A stretch of DNA of 33,243 nt from Penium margaritaceum (GCA_023375785.1 SZWC01003603.1:80886-114128), one strand, 5' to 3'. Counted from the stretch's first letter, positions 18,865-28,318 are shown. The notes: generated from the letters alone by a model not told the origin. A program made the numbers and translations.

Positions 18865-20025
18865 CTAAGATGGGCCATCAGTCGATGCAGATGTTTCTGA
18901 CCGGACAAGAGCCTCACCGTCTACTCCTTCCCTTTGCCGTCTCCCGACTCCTTGTTCGTTCTCTACGACTTTCTCCCTTTTTGGCTTATTGACGTCGTTT
19001 CCTACAGTCGCGTGAGGTATGATCCGGCTTCTCGCATGTCCAGCCGAGTCGTTGATCGTGTTGATCGAAGGCGTCAATCTCCATCAGGGATGAGGTTTCT
19101 ATCAATTGTGACTTTCCTCCGCCACGATAAAAATTGAGGATTTGGAGTCACCAACTGTTGGATTCCTTCATCCGAGTGTTGTAGTCAGTACTGTCGATGT
19201 CATGGCCTATTGGAATGCCAAAATTGGCAATTACTCGTTGAATGTCTCTCTTGAGGCTGTTGTTGTAGTAGAGACACAGTTCATCGGGGACAAGGTCATT
19301 GCTAGTGATGATTTCACGGGAACAATGAGTGCATTCCGCAACACTGGATTGCTGACATAGATATTGGAGTCTGTATTGTGTGTCAGAATTCTGGTTTAGC
19401 TTCCCAAAAGGAGTGAGAGTAGCCCATACAAAATTGCTCCATGTCTCTGGTGGCGTGAGTGAGTTGTGCCACGTTAGAATAATCTGCTCAATTGGTATTA
19501 CGCTTGTGGTCGACGATGTGAGAGCGACCGCATGAGCTGTTGATCTGGCTCCGCCGGTCTCCTGCTACCATTGGGTGACCTTGAGATGAGAACAAAAAAT
19601 TAAAGTCGTGCCACATAAGAGCGAGGACGTGAGGTCAGTATTCTTCTTGTTGTTGTTGACCCCAGCAGTGGTGAAGTTCACCTCCAAACTCTTCAGGAAA
19701 ATCCTGACCATCAGTCCCTTGGATTTTGCGGGATCAAACGGCTTGGGAAGTGCTGGTCAAATGTAGGGTTCACTCGAGATTTGTAGTTTTTCTTGGTGAG
19801 CATTGCTTCATGCGCATGCAAATTACGAAGCTCCTCCATCGCCAGGTTGAGTCGTTGGAGTAGATAGGTGTTGAGGCATTTGAGTCTTGATAACTTCTGG
19901 TATAGATCTTTGTTGATTTGCGCTTGTTGGCCGATGCCTCCCATTGTGCCAGGTATTGTCTTGATGGGCAACGGCGGAGGCGAAGGGTTCACCGAGCCCG
20001 AGGGGTCCGTCACCAGGTTGGCCAT
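18865..20025 (-). pseudogene. G2 gag, decayed
   Basis: The frame 20025-19711 begins MANLVTDPSGSVNPSPPPLP and has a coiled-coil-like helix (QINKDLYQKLSRLKCLNTYL, LQRLNLAMEELRNLHAHEAM), then NPTFDQHFPSRL and PQNPRD, matching the approach to the gag core in this family. A frameshift follows. Further pieces run to about 18865, including a Lys/Arg/Glu-rich segment at 19077-18865. No intact CCHC zinc knuckle is seen. Confidence 0.7.
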
Positions 20026-20275
20026 TGGGTTTGTCGGTGTTGCACCATTTTCTATGAAAATTGCTGCTACTATTTGGTTTTCCTTAAGTGTATCAGTGTT
20101 TGCACATTGTTGATCCTACATCGCCAGAACACTGAGTAACCCGGGACTGCTTCTCGTCGTCGGTTGCCCTCGCTCTAATCACTGTTGTCTTTGTGAACGG
20201 TGGAAATGTGCTGCAGACTCATGAGAGGTTGCTGCCAGGTAGCTAATGCATCAGTTACCCCTCCAGCACTGTTGC

Positions 20276-20287
20276 ACTTTAATTCAA
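20276..20287 (-). promoter_or_regulatory. G2 primer-binding site, degenerate
   Basis: In the expected place, 2 nt from the LTR end, the minus strand reads TTGAATTAAAGT; only 7 of 12 bases match TGGTATCAGAGC. This is inferred from position. Confidence 0.45.
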
Positions 20288-20289
20288 AG

Positions 20290-20833
20290 TGTTATGTCCG
20301 GCAGTTAGTAGGTAGTTCACAGGGATGAGGTACGTGACAAAAGAAGATTCAAGTATTTGGAATAAATGTACAATTTGTACTAAGTAGTAATTTTACTTCA
20401 ATGAGAAGTATCTAGTGAGTCGAGCATAAATGTAAAATGCCAAGAATGAGAACGCGGCATATGTCAGGTCCTCCGAGCTTGAGCCAAGCGACGCGTGCAA
20501 GGCCGCGTCATGAGTGGTTGGATCAAGAGGCTTTCTCAAGAAGTTGAAAGGATTCATGAATATCCAGGTGTTTCTTTATAAAATTCTAGCGCCATCGAGA
20601 AGTCAACCAAACAATATTGAAACATCGATATAGTTTTTGAAACTTCTGTTGACCGTTTTGGTCAAAATTGTCAGAAACTTCTAGAATGGAGCATTGGAGG
20701 TCGGGGCAGTTGGCCAAAATTCCTCAGCCAAATGGCGTAAAAACCCGGGGTCGGCACACAGTGGGCCATGAATGTCATGACGTAGATTCCCACTCGCGGA
20801 GTTTAGGGACTCATGTACATTAGGGACGTGACA
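20290..20833 (-). repeat. G2 5' LTR (544 bp)
   Basis: Plus-strand view: TGTTATGTCCGGCAG...TAGGGACGTGACA. Aligns with 14800-15344. Confidence 0.9.
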
Positions 20834-21082
20834 ATCGAGAGGTCCACCAAAGAGTATCAAAACATCGATACAATTTACGACACTTGTGTCGACCATTCTA
20901 GAAAGTGGTCAAACTTTCTAGAACCTTCTGGAGCAAAAGATTCAAGGTCGCAGCTGGTGGCCACGATGTCCTCAATTAATCGGCATAGAAATTTTGAGGT
21001 AAACAAACGGTGGACCACCATTCTAAGGAGTAAAATATCCACGTGCAGAGTTCAAGGACGTGTGTACGTGAGGGACGTAACA
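20834..21082 (-). repeat. G3 3' LTR, fragment d (LTR 5' part)
   Basis: Homologous to 15096-15344 (AACATCGATACAATTTACGA, CCACGTGCAGAGTTCAAGGA, GAGGGACGTAACA). It begins with ATCGA, the G2 target duplication, and ends at the G3 PPT. Confidence 0.87.
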
Positions 21083-21444
21083 CTTCCTCCCCTTCTAGTC
21101 ACAACATCGTATTGCGTAAGCTGACATAGGCTAGTGACGGCAATAGTAGTCATTGATCAGGTGATTGGTGTCGTTGAGGTTGTGGAAGTGCTCCCAACTG
21201 AAATGTGTGGAGTTGTAGCCGTGCCACNGGACCACCATTCTAAGGAGTAAAATATCCACGTGCAGAGTTCAAGGACGTGTGTACGTGAGGGACGTAACAC
21301 TTCCTCCCCTTCTAGTCACAACATCGTATTGCGTAAGCTGACATAGGCTAGTGACGGCAATAGTAGTCATTGATCAGGTGATTGGTGTCGTTGAGGTTGT
21401 GGAAGTGCTCCCAACTGAAATGTGTGGAGTTGTAGCCGTGCCAC
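21012..21444. repeat. 216-bp duplication around a single N (assembly artefact)
   Basis: 21012-21227 and 21229-21444 look identical, with the only N of the region (21228) between them. Two contigs with overlapping ends were apparently joined with a one-base gap instead of being merged. The duplication repeats the LTR end, the PPT and part of the chromodomain of G3. Confidence 0.93.
21083..21096 (-). promoter_or_regulatory. G3 polypurine tract
   Basis: Minus strand AGAAGGGGAGGAAG next to the LTR start. A second copy at 21300-21313 arises from the assembly duplication. Confidence 0.85.
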
Positions 21445-21540
21445 TTGACTACATACTTGGTCTTTTTTCCACAGCGTTGATGTCCCAGGATTTATTCAGT
21501 CACATACTCCGTATCCCCATCCACTTGGGTAGGAGGTAGA
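21340..21540 (-). pseudogene. G3 chromodomain
   Basis: Minus-strand translation: VDGDTEYVTE-stop-ILGHQRCGKKTKY then VVKWHGYNSTHFSWEHFHNL and NDTNHLI. A complete chromodomain pattern with one TAA stop; the conserved Trp is present. A truncated copy occurs at about 21130-21227 only because of the assembly duplication. Confidence 0.88.
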
Positions 21541-21559
21541 GGTGTGATGCCTCTGCTCG

Positions 21560-22807
21560 GGAATTTTGTGCTGGGATCATGGTAGTGCTTGAGCTTGCTA
21601 ACATGGAAGATAGGGCGGGATCGTCATGTTGTCAGGTAGGCAAAAGTGAGCAATGACAGGGGTGTGCATTCGCTCCATCTCAAACGGTCCCGACCATCAA
21701 GATTTGAGCTTTGTAAATTCCTGTCCTTGGATTTTCCTGTTTGCCGAGCTAGGAAGGATGAAGTCTCCAGAGCTGAACACGTCATTGCTGCAGTGTTAGC
21801 CAGCTGCTCACTTCAGAGATGCGTGTGTCTTTGCAAGAGTTTTCCGTCTTCTCTCCCAAACTTAAGAGAAATCCCTATGGTTGATTCTAACTGTGGGAAT
21901 TTTTGGGTGTATAGTTGTGCCGGTGTGGCAAACATTTTGCCGTTGACCACTTTCAATGGAAGTTTACCCATTCTAATGTAAGTAGCAGAGTTGTGTGTGA
22001 GTTTGGCGGTCAATAGCTAGGCTGGCCAATCATTGACTTGCAACTCACATAAAGTGCAGAGAATTTGTTTGTTTGTCTAATTGGTCTGCTCAGTTTGTTC
22101 GTTGGTTGAGGATGGAATGTCGTTGATTGCTGGATCTGACTGCCGCAACACGTTATCAATTTGTACCAAAAACGGCTAGTGACGCGACCATCTATGTCAT
22201 TGACGATGGTACGTGCCACGCCGTACAGCCATATGATCTGGTTTAAGAACATTCACAATGTCCCTGCTAAGTTGACGATGGTCATTATTGGGATGAAGTA
22301 CGAAATATTTTCAAATCTATCAACCACCACGAGAATGGTTTCTTAGCCCTCGCGAGTAGTGGGTAATCCTGTCACGACGTCCATGCTGATGTCAACCCAC
22401 AACTCCATTGGATCAAGGAGTGGTTAGAGTAGTGTGGGTGGCCTTATACAATTAGATTCTTACCGTTGACAGGTGTGGCATGATTTGCAGAAGGATGTGT
22501 CGTCGGTTTGTATCTTATCCCACCAAAGGTACTTCGCCAGCTTCTTCATTGTCTTGTCCTTGTCAAAGTTTCCACTGCAACTGGTGTCGTAGCATTCCTC
22601 CAATAACATCCTTAGCAGCTCCACGTTTTGTGGTACAACAACTTGGTGATTAAATTGTCCTATAGGGAGTGTCAAATAAAAATATAGTTTTATCGTACCC
22701 GCCGAGCTCCTCGTATTCCTTCTCAAACAGCCTCGTGAGGTGCGGGTCTCATTTGACAAGAAGCGTGTTGAACTTGGCCATTGGATCTGGTTTTCGACTG
22801 AGAGCAT
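21560..22807 (-). pseudogene. G3 integrase
   Basis: The frame 22807-22460 carries the zinc-binding region LLEECYDTSCSGNFDKDKTM, KKLAKYLWWDKIQTDDTSFC and KSCHTCQR, clearly the homologue of the G2 segment (LLEECHDTRPGEHF...). The first His of HHCC is Tyr here and the second is Asn, so zinc binding would be impaired. The catalytic core downstream (22460 to about 21900) is in shifting frames. C-terminal pieces lead to the chromodomain. Confidence 0.8.
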
Positions 22808-22849
22808 CCGTTGGATGAGTTCTTCCAGGTTGGTACTCGATGTCGCAGT

Positions 22850-23340
22850 CTAAGTTGGACTCGAGGAACTCCATCCATCGAGTTTGTCAATGGCTCAGAC
22901 TTGGCTGTATTTTGTGATACATCAGCATACGCTGGTTGGTGTGGACGATGCATCATCCCCATTCCAAGTAGCACCACCATGTTTTGAATGTTTGCATGAC
23001 TACAAGCATTTCTTTCTCGTATACCGTGTAGTTGAGTTGCAGCCCGTGTATCTTTTGTGACATATTTGTGACCGATTGTTCTCCACCGCCATTGTCTTCA
23101 AGTAGAATGGCTCTGATTGCCTGATCAGACGCTTTGGTGGCGATGATGTATTCCACTCGTAAGGATGGTATGATGTCAGAAATTTTATTAAAGAGTTTAA
23201 CATGTCTTGTTTGCTATCCTCTCAATTCCACTCGGTGGCTTTTCTGTGGAGATCCGAGAGAGGCGTTAATTCTCAGGTGTAGTCTTTTACAAATTAACTG
23301 TAGTGGTTGCATAAGCCTAAAAATACTTGGGCATCCTTAA
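22850..23340 (-). pseudogene. G3 RNase H domain
   Basis: Open frame 23156-22953: EYIIATKASDQAIRAILLED, NGGGEQSVTNMSQKIHGLQL and NYTVYEKEMLVVMQTFKTWW. This is the RNase H core of gypsy elements: A-S-D-x-A-I-x-A-I-L opening and Y-x-V-x-E-K-E-M-L/x-V helix with the catalytic-region Glu. Frameshifted on both sides. Confidence 0.87.
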
Positions 23341-23344
23341 TGTT

Positions 23345-23730
23345 GGTAAGCATCAGCCAATCAGCAACTACCTCCACCTTTTTCAAGTCCATGTGATCCG
23401 TCCGCCAACGATGATGTGGTCCCAAAACTCAATCAATCTACGACCAAAGTCACATCTCAAGAGTTTTCCGAAACTTTTATCTCTTTGTAAAACCTCAAGA
23501 ACTTTTCAGAGGTATCCATTGTGCTCCTCTGGGGTGCGGCAGTACACCAGAATTTTTTCCAAATATACGACGGTGAATTCGTCAAGGTACGGGAAAGACA
23601 TGTTCATCGTCGCCATGGATGTTGGAGGGAGTTTGTGAGTGTAAACGCATGATTGTGAACTCAACGAGCCTAAATTTGGTACAAAATGACTTCTTTTTTA
23701 TGTCCTTATGTAATGGGTTGTGTCTCAAGC
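23345..23730 (-). pseudogene. G3 reverse transcriptase, C-terminal fragment
   Basis: Minus-strand frames give EFTVVYLEKILVYCRTPEEH; the YxDD box reads Y-L-E-K (23554-23559), the same substitution as in G1. The thumb follows (around 23400-23460). Upstream, homology to G2 fades at about 23700-23730, so motif A and the N-terminal half are absent. Confidence 0.82.
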
Positions 23731-24170
23731 TCTTGCATTGAGGTCATTGTCCGAATTTGCATAATGGCATCCAGAGCTCGCCAGAGGGGTTATCCCCTCC
23801 GCATCACTCTTGGGGACGACCGTCATCAAGGACCGGTACAAGGAGACTCAAATGTTTTTAGTCTCATGAGGTCCATTTCCGTTTTCACCTTGCCCCCTCG
23901 TGAGTTCTAAATGATGGGGCTATTACTTCAAGGTCATGAGTTTGCACGGGTTTTTTGCTAAAAAACTAAGATTTTATACTAAAAAAACTTGATTTTCGTT
24001 TTTTACGTGATGGCACAAAATGATCGCATGAGAGGCACGCCCTGCAATTTTGCACCAGTTCTTTTCTATTCCTCTTGCGCCTCACGCCCTCGCTCTCTAT
24101 CACTCACCTCGGTCACTGGAGGAGGCAAGGAGGAGAGGTCAAGGACGAGGTTTCAAGGCCACAAGCTTTA
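23731..24170. other. Non-coding spacer
   Basis: No supported gene. Contains an A/T-run-rich stretch at 23950-24005. Confidence 0.4.
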
Positions 24171-24214
24171 ACCCTCAAGGCCTCACGTCCTCCTGGCTGC
24201 CAATTGAGCCACCA

Positions 24215-24345
24215 GCTCTATCAGCGGCCGGTGGCTTACCGGGGGGTGGCCGGCCGGACACTTGACTGGCCGCCGGCCACCCAGCCGGCCGTTGGCGGGC
24301 CGGTAGCAAATGGTCGGCTGGCAACCGGCCAACCCTTGCAATAAT
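24215..24345. repeat. CCGGCC/GGCCGG-rich block
   Basis: About 130 bp dense in GGCCGG, CCGGCC and GCCGGCC words (e.g. GTGGCCGGCCGG at about 24246-24257, GCCGCCGGCCACC at about 24269-24281). Many short self-complementary segments could fold. It differs in composition from both flanks. Long open frames on both strands here are a by-product of the GC bias. Confidence 0.65.
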
Positions 24346-24429
24346 GAGGGGTGGCTGCAAGATACTGCCTTGCTATCGTGAGGTGGGAGGGCCAAACCGG
24401 CCCTTTAGCTACATAATTTCCCACGTCTT

Positions 24430-25130
24430 ATGAACCGTCCCAGTTCATGACCAACAAGTGAGAATGCCAGATAGTGATTTTTCAACATTTTGAAAGTAAT
24501 TTGATAACTTCAATTATTAGCCAGACATGGACATGTGCAAGGCTCTTGGACTTGAGCTACAACTTGTCGGTGTGCATGGTTAGCGGCCTCCTCCCTTTAG
24601 GCTGGAGTGTCCGCGTGACAATCACGTTGGACGTCCCCAACCTCTTATGGTTGCTGTCCTTGAATGCCTCCAAACGGCAATGTTGTTCACTATTGCCGCA
24701 TTCAAGTGGTGCCTCCTGCCAAATTTTGATCTGTACAAGCTGCCACGATGCTCTAGTATTCCTTGACCAACCCTGTGGCCAACCAAGATATAGGCTCCCA
24801 TAAGGTATGTTCAGGTCCACAACCAGCCAAATGAACGAGGTATTCCCGAACAACTTGTGACTAGAGTGTACGATCTTGGTTTTGGATTATGCAAAGAACC
24901 TTGTATTGGCTGCCGGTAGCAAGGACTGCTGGTGGTAGCCGAGTGGTTATCTCTTCCGTCCATGGAGCCAAGTGGCTAAAACACGTCATGTATTGTCATA
25001 CCCTACTGCACTTGATATTCGACGAATGGTTTCTTGCATTTTTTTTTTACCATGAAAATTGGGGTCTGAAATTATTGTCATATACCCTTAATTTTGATTT
25101 CTGCCCTACCCATGACACCTGAAAATCAAT
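24430..25130. other. Unassigned region with a 98-codon minus-strand open frame
   Basis: Frame 24853-24557 (minus) reads GSLYLGWPQGWSRNTRASWQ, LVQIKIWQEAPLECGNSEQH and RLEAFKDSNHKRLGTSNVIV. No domain is recognised, and the overlapping plus-strand frame (24474-24803) is equally long, so coding status is doubtful. At 24936-24948 TAGCCGAGTGGTT resembles a class II tRNA A box without a convincing B box. Confidence 0.25.
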
Positions 25131-25242
25131 GAATCATCCAGTTCATTTTTGCAGTTTGACGAGAGTGATATTTCAGGTGCACGGAAAGGGGGTGTGCAAA
25201 CTCTGGCGACACACTTTTTGTGCGAAACGGGTTTCACGCACC

Positions 25243-25344
25243 GGCTACAGAAGATTCTACTACGCGCCCGCTGCTAGGCGATGAGCGCGTAGTAGAATCC
25301 ACCGTAGCCACCTCACACGTCGTGTGGCTACGGCGGATTCTACT
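25243..25344. repeat. Three-arm alternating inverted repeat
   Basis: Arm 1 (25243-25267, GGCTACAGAAGATTCTACTA...) pairs with arm 2 (25285-25309) at 22 of 25 positions. Arm 2, extended to 25291-25311, also pairs with arm 3 (25324-25344, GTGGCTACGGCGGATTCTAC...) at 20 of 21. The segment can thus form either of two mutually exclusive hairpins. Probably part of a foldback/MITE element. Confidence 0.8.
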
Positions 25345-25599
25345 GTGTGTGTATATATTTCACGGATGTGAACCTAAAACTAATCGGTGCGAGTTTTGAT
25401 GGAGAAAAGGTGGCAAAACAGAACAGCCATAACCAAGAGCCCGATCATGAAAAGTAGTAGGTGACATTTGATATTTGACAATTGACAATTGTAATTAAAT
25501 TGGTGACACCTTTATTTTGACAAAGCAACATTTTTTACGGGTTTCAACGAGATAAAAAATAGTTAATATCGAATACGAAGAGCAATAGGGTACTTGGTG

Positions 25600-26060
25600 G
25601 AAGCAACAATTGGTGTGCCAATGGCCCGATAGATGCAATAATGGAAAATAGCCCAATCCACTTCGATAGAAGTTTTCACGTCCCTGGTGACTTTAACAAA
25701 AGGTTCTTGGTGCTAAACAACACTCTGTCGCTGATTTCAAATGAGATCTCGCGAAGACTTTTGTCATAATATGTCGTTTGTTATTGTTAAGCAACTTGAA
25801 GGTGACCCTTATTCTCCCGTTATAAAGAGTCTATGTTCTCGGCAAAGGCTTAAGCAGAAGGAAGCTTTCCTCCTGTACTCCCACTCATCACCAATGAAGA
25901 GGACACCACTAGATAATGACCACTATTTAACACAAACAGTATGAACTGTGTGGAATTGTTCATCGAGCTGTTCACCGTAAACTCCGTCTGTACTAAGAAT
26001 TCGTCCAAGTCATTCATGCCACATACGTGGAGAGCATCTGCTCCAATGTTCATATTATGT
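25600..26060 (-). pseudogene. G4 integrase C-terminal region
   Basis: Frame 26053-25850: MNDLDEFLVQTEFTVNSSMN then FILFVLNSGHYLVVSSSL, the D-D-x-x-E-x-L-x-x-A-E-F-x-x-N-x-S pattern just after the integrase core. Further down, in another frame, FEISDRVLFSTKNLLLKSPG and KLLSKWIGLF (about 25750-25655) match the post-integrase V-G-D-x-V-L-L-S-T-x-N-L and K-L-x-x-K-W-x-G-P-F block. Homology stops near 25600 before any chromodomain. Confidence 0.85.
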
Positions 26061-26740
26061 TCTCTATTTATTCGTTGTTTCTAGGGTGAAACACTATCAA
26101 CATTTACGAATTACTACCAACGTACTCGTACATCGTTTGCCAAAACATTCTAGCAATTTGTTTATCTCAATCGGAGATAATGCGCAATGGCAGGTTGTGG
26201 TACTTCACAATACCCTCAAAGAAGAGACGAGCAATCTCCTCTGCATTCATATCTGTGGTTGTTGGAATGAAGTGTTTCATCTTCCTAAAAAGATCCACAA
26301 CCACTAGTATTGCATCGTGGCCATGGATTGTGTCCAAAAGACTAGTGATAAAGTCAATGTTGACGCACTCCCATGGAGTTCCAGGGATGGGAAGCTGTTT
26401 GAGGATTCCAGCAGACTATTTGTCTCTTGCCTTGTTCTGAAGACATGGATCACATGTCATGTACTACTATCAGATATCAACACTCCATCCTAGCCACCAA
26501 TTGTGGTCTGAGACTGCTTGTCTAGTCTTCCAAGGTCCAACATGACCTGTGACCGGCGGGTCCTGGAACTGGGAGATAATGTTCGCTCGAAGGTCTCTTG
26601 AGTTAGGTACAACAACTTGTTCTCTGTGCCAGAAGATTCCTAAGGGCCTCCATCAATCCATACTTGTCAAAATGATGGGAGTTTTAAAACCAAAAATCCA
26701 CACAGTACCCCATTCAGATCCTATTTACAAAGCCCTTGCA
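26061..26740 (-). pseudogene. G4 integrase zinc-binding and catalytic core
   Basis: The minus-strand frame gives REQVVVPNSRDLRANIISQF and TGHVGPWKTRQ, then CDPCLQNKARDK (the C-x2-C of the HHCC finger) and PIPGTPWECVNIDFITSLLD with the first catalytic Asp (26353-26355). Next are AILVVVDLFRKMKHFIPTT, ARLFFEGIVKYHNLPLRIIS and then D (26170-26172), the second Asp, followed by a TGA in S-D-x-D. FHPRNNE-stop-IENI carries the third acidic residue. The DDE triad is recognisable and the frame is one of the best kept in the window, with a few stops. Confidence 0.88.
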
Positions 26741-27539
26741 GTGGATAATCTTTCGATGTGGTTGTAGTAGGGATAGAGGGGGGTGTGGTATTTGCATTGT
26801 AGATGTCGCAATGGCCATGAAATACTCACGACCTCAGTGGTTGCTTTATTTTCTATTAGCTGTCGGCTTAGTGGATCAGCCAAGTTGATGCCTCGTTGGT
26901 ATTCCCATGTGAAGAATAATTGGCTCACGTATTTGCTCCAACGTGCCTATTGTCCTGACATGTTCGGTTGTGTTTGGAAAACCACCCATGGGTTGTCGTC
27001 AGTCATGACACTCGCATCTCCCTCACCACCCTCGAGGTAGCAACGCCACATCTTGAAATCATGTACCCCTGCAAGGAGCTCTTGATCCCCAGTCGTGTAC
27101 CACGTCTCCATGGAAACAAGCTTCCGGCTCTCATGCGCAAGTAGGTGACCATTTTGCATGAGGACTACTCTAAGTCCTACTAACAACGCATCACATCGTA
27201 CCTTCCATGGTTTCAATAGATCTGGAAAAGCTAAGACGGACGATGTGGATAGAATATTTTTTACTTTGAGAAAAGTTTTCCTTTTGATGTCCATTCCCAC
27301 TGCACGTCTTTTCCAGTGAGCCTGGTTAGCGGTGCTACAAGTCTCCAATATCTTTGCATAAACCTTTGAGAGTAGTTTGCAAGGCCGATGAAAGACCTAA
27401 TCTTCCAAACATTTTCTGGTTGTGGGAAATCCACCACGGTTTGGACCTTTGGTGGGTTGACACGGATACCTTTTTTTCCATCTACATGTCCAAGATATTC
27501 ATGCTCATCTTGTGCAAACTTGCTATTACTCAATTTCAC
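26741..27539 (-). pseudogene. G4 RT thumb and RNase H
   Basis: Frame 27539-27261: KFAQDEHEYLGHVDGKKGIR, QTVVDFPQPENVWKIRSFIG and LANYSQRFMQRYWRLVAPLT. After a frameshift the frame 27348-26947 gives SSVLAFPDLLKPWKVRCDAL, SRKLVSMETWYTTGDQELLA and MTDDNPWVVFQTQPNMSGQ, the RNase H core including its Asp residues. Frame 26928-26725 continues SQLFFTWEYQRGINLADPLS. Domain order is as expected; the frameshift near 27260-27350 and a stop after SGQ disable it. Confidence 0.9.
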
Positions 27540-28264
27540 ACAGAACTACTATTCCTGAAGGATTGTAAGGAATTCATGTAGATGTTCTATGTGCTCTTCC
27601 ATTGAACTCGAGAAAACTAGGATGTTGTCCAGATAAACTATGAAAAACTGATCTTATTATTTGTAAAACATTTGATTCATTTCTCATTCAAAGGTTTCCG
27701 GGGCGTTCGTTAGCCCAAAGTACAAAACCTGGAGTTGATAGTATCTCATATGTGCTCGAAACGTTGGTTTGGACAGATCATCTTCCGTAATGCAGATCTG
27801 ATGGTACCTTTGAGATAAATCCAAGGAAAAAATGATTTTTTTTCCTTGGAGTTGGTCAAACAGGTCCTCAACCCATGGTAAGGGGAATCTATTTTTTACC
27901 ATCAGCTTGTTCAACACCTGATAGTCTACACACATGCATAAACCATTGTCATTTTTGTTCACAAAAAGGATTGGCACACCATAGAGCGACCTACTTGGCT
28001 CAATCCACTCTTTCTTAAGGTACTCTTTGATTTGGTAGTTGGCCTCTTGCCTTTCTGCTGCTCTAAGGCAATAAATGGGTCTGAGCAGAGGGTTTGGCTT
28101 TGGCCGCAGCAGAATTGTGTGGCCCATATATCGTTCTAGTGGAAGCCCAGCCGATGGGTCTCGGAGTACATCCGAGAACCCCACCAATAGAGATTTAATC
28201 TGTTGTGGCATGCCTTCTTCCATGTTGTTATCTACTTTTTGCAGCCGAGCCAAGACGTTTTGAC
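27540..28264 (-). pseudogene. G4 reverse transcriptase
   Basis: Frame open from the hAT junction (28264) to 27684: NVLARLQKVDNNMEEGMPQQ, LPLERYMGHTILLRPKPNPL, EWIEPSRSLYGVPILFVNKN, CVDYQVLNKLMVKNRFPLPW, then IIFSLDLSQRYHQICI with the motif-A Asp and VLYFGLTNAPETFE with the intact F-G-L-T-N-A-P box. After a TGA and a TAATAA pair, the same frame continues FFIVYLDNILVFSSSMEEHI. The YxDD box is Y-L-D-N (27624-27629), so only the first Asp remains. The codons upstream of 28264 in the same open frame are hAT DNA, not RT. Confidence 0.93.
28257..28264. repeat. hAT target-site duplication, left copy
   Basis: GTTTTGAC, identical to 29257-29264. Confidence 0.92.
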
Positions 28265-28318
28265 CAGTGTTGACCCGGGGTTCCGGGGTGACCCTATCAC
28301 CGCGGCCGCGGAACCGCG

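Larger units (their letters stand above)
14800..20833 (-). mobile_element. G2: Ty3/gypsy chromovirus (minus strand), full-length but dead, 6034 bp
   Basis: Read on the minus strand: 5' LTR 20833-20290, degenerate PBS, gag, protease, RT, RNase H, integrase, chromodomain, PPT, 3' LTR 15344-14800. The LTRs (544 and 545 bp) start TGTTACGTCCC/TGTCACGTCCC and end in TAACA. Target duplication ATTGA (14795-14799) against ATCGA (20834-20838) differs by one transition at a CpG. It is inserted in the 3' LTR of G3 in the same orientation, 6 bp beyond the G1 target duplication. Confidence 0.9.
4264..23730 (-). mobile_element. G3: Ty3/gypsy chromovirus, 5'-truncated, with three elements nested in its 3' LTR
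   Basis: Read on the minus strand, this is the C-terminal part of pol (RT fragment, RNase H, integrase, chromodomain; 23730-21083), then a polypurine tract and a 3' LTR. The LTR is split into 20834-21082, 14789-14799, 9406-9670 and 4264-4303. Inserted between the pieces are G2, G1 and a PIF/Harbinger element. The pieces sum to about 552 bp once the duplicated target bases are removed, against 544-545 bp for intact G2 LTRs of the same family. gag, protease, most of RT and the 5' LTR are missing beyond about 23730, where homology to G2 fades into unrelated sequence. Confidence 0.82.

Noticed and set aside
23764..23780. TGGCATCCAGAGC as a possible primer-binding site for another LTR element.
   Set aside because: Contains an inserted base, and no LTR end, PPT or second LTR is found nearby.
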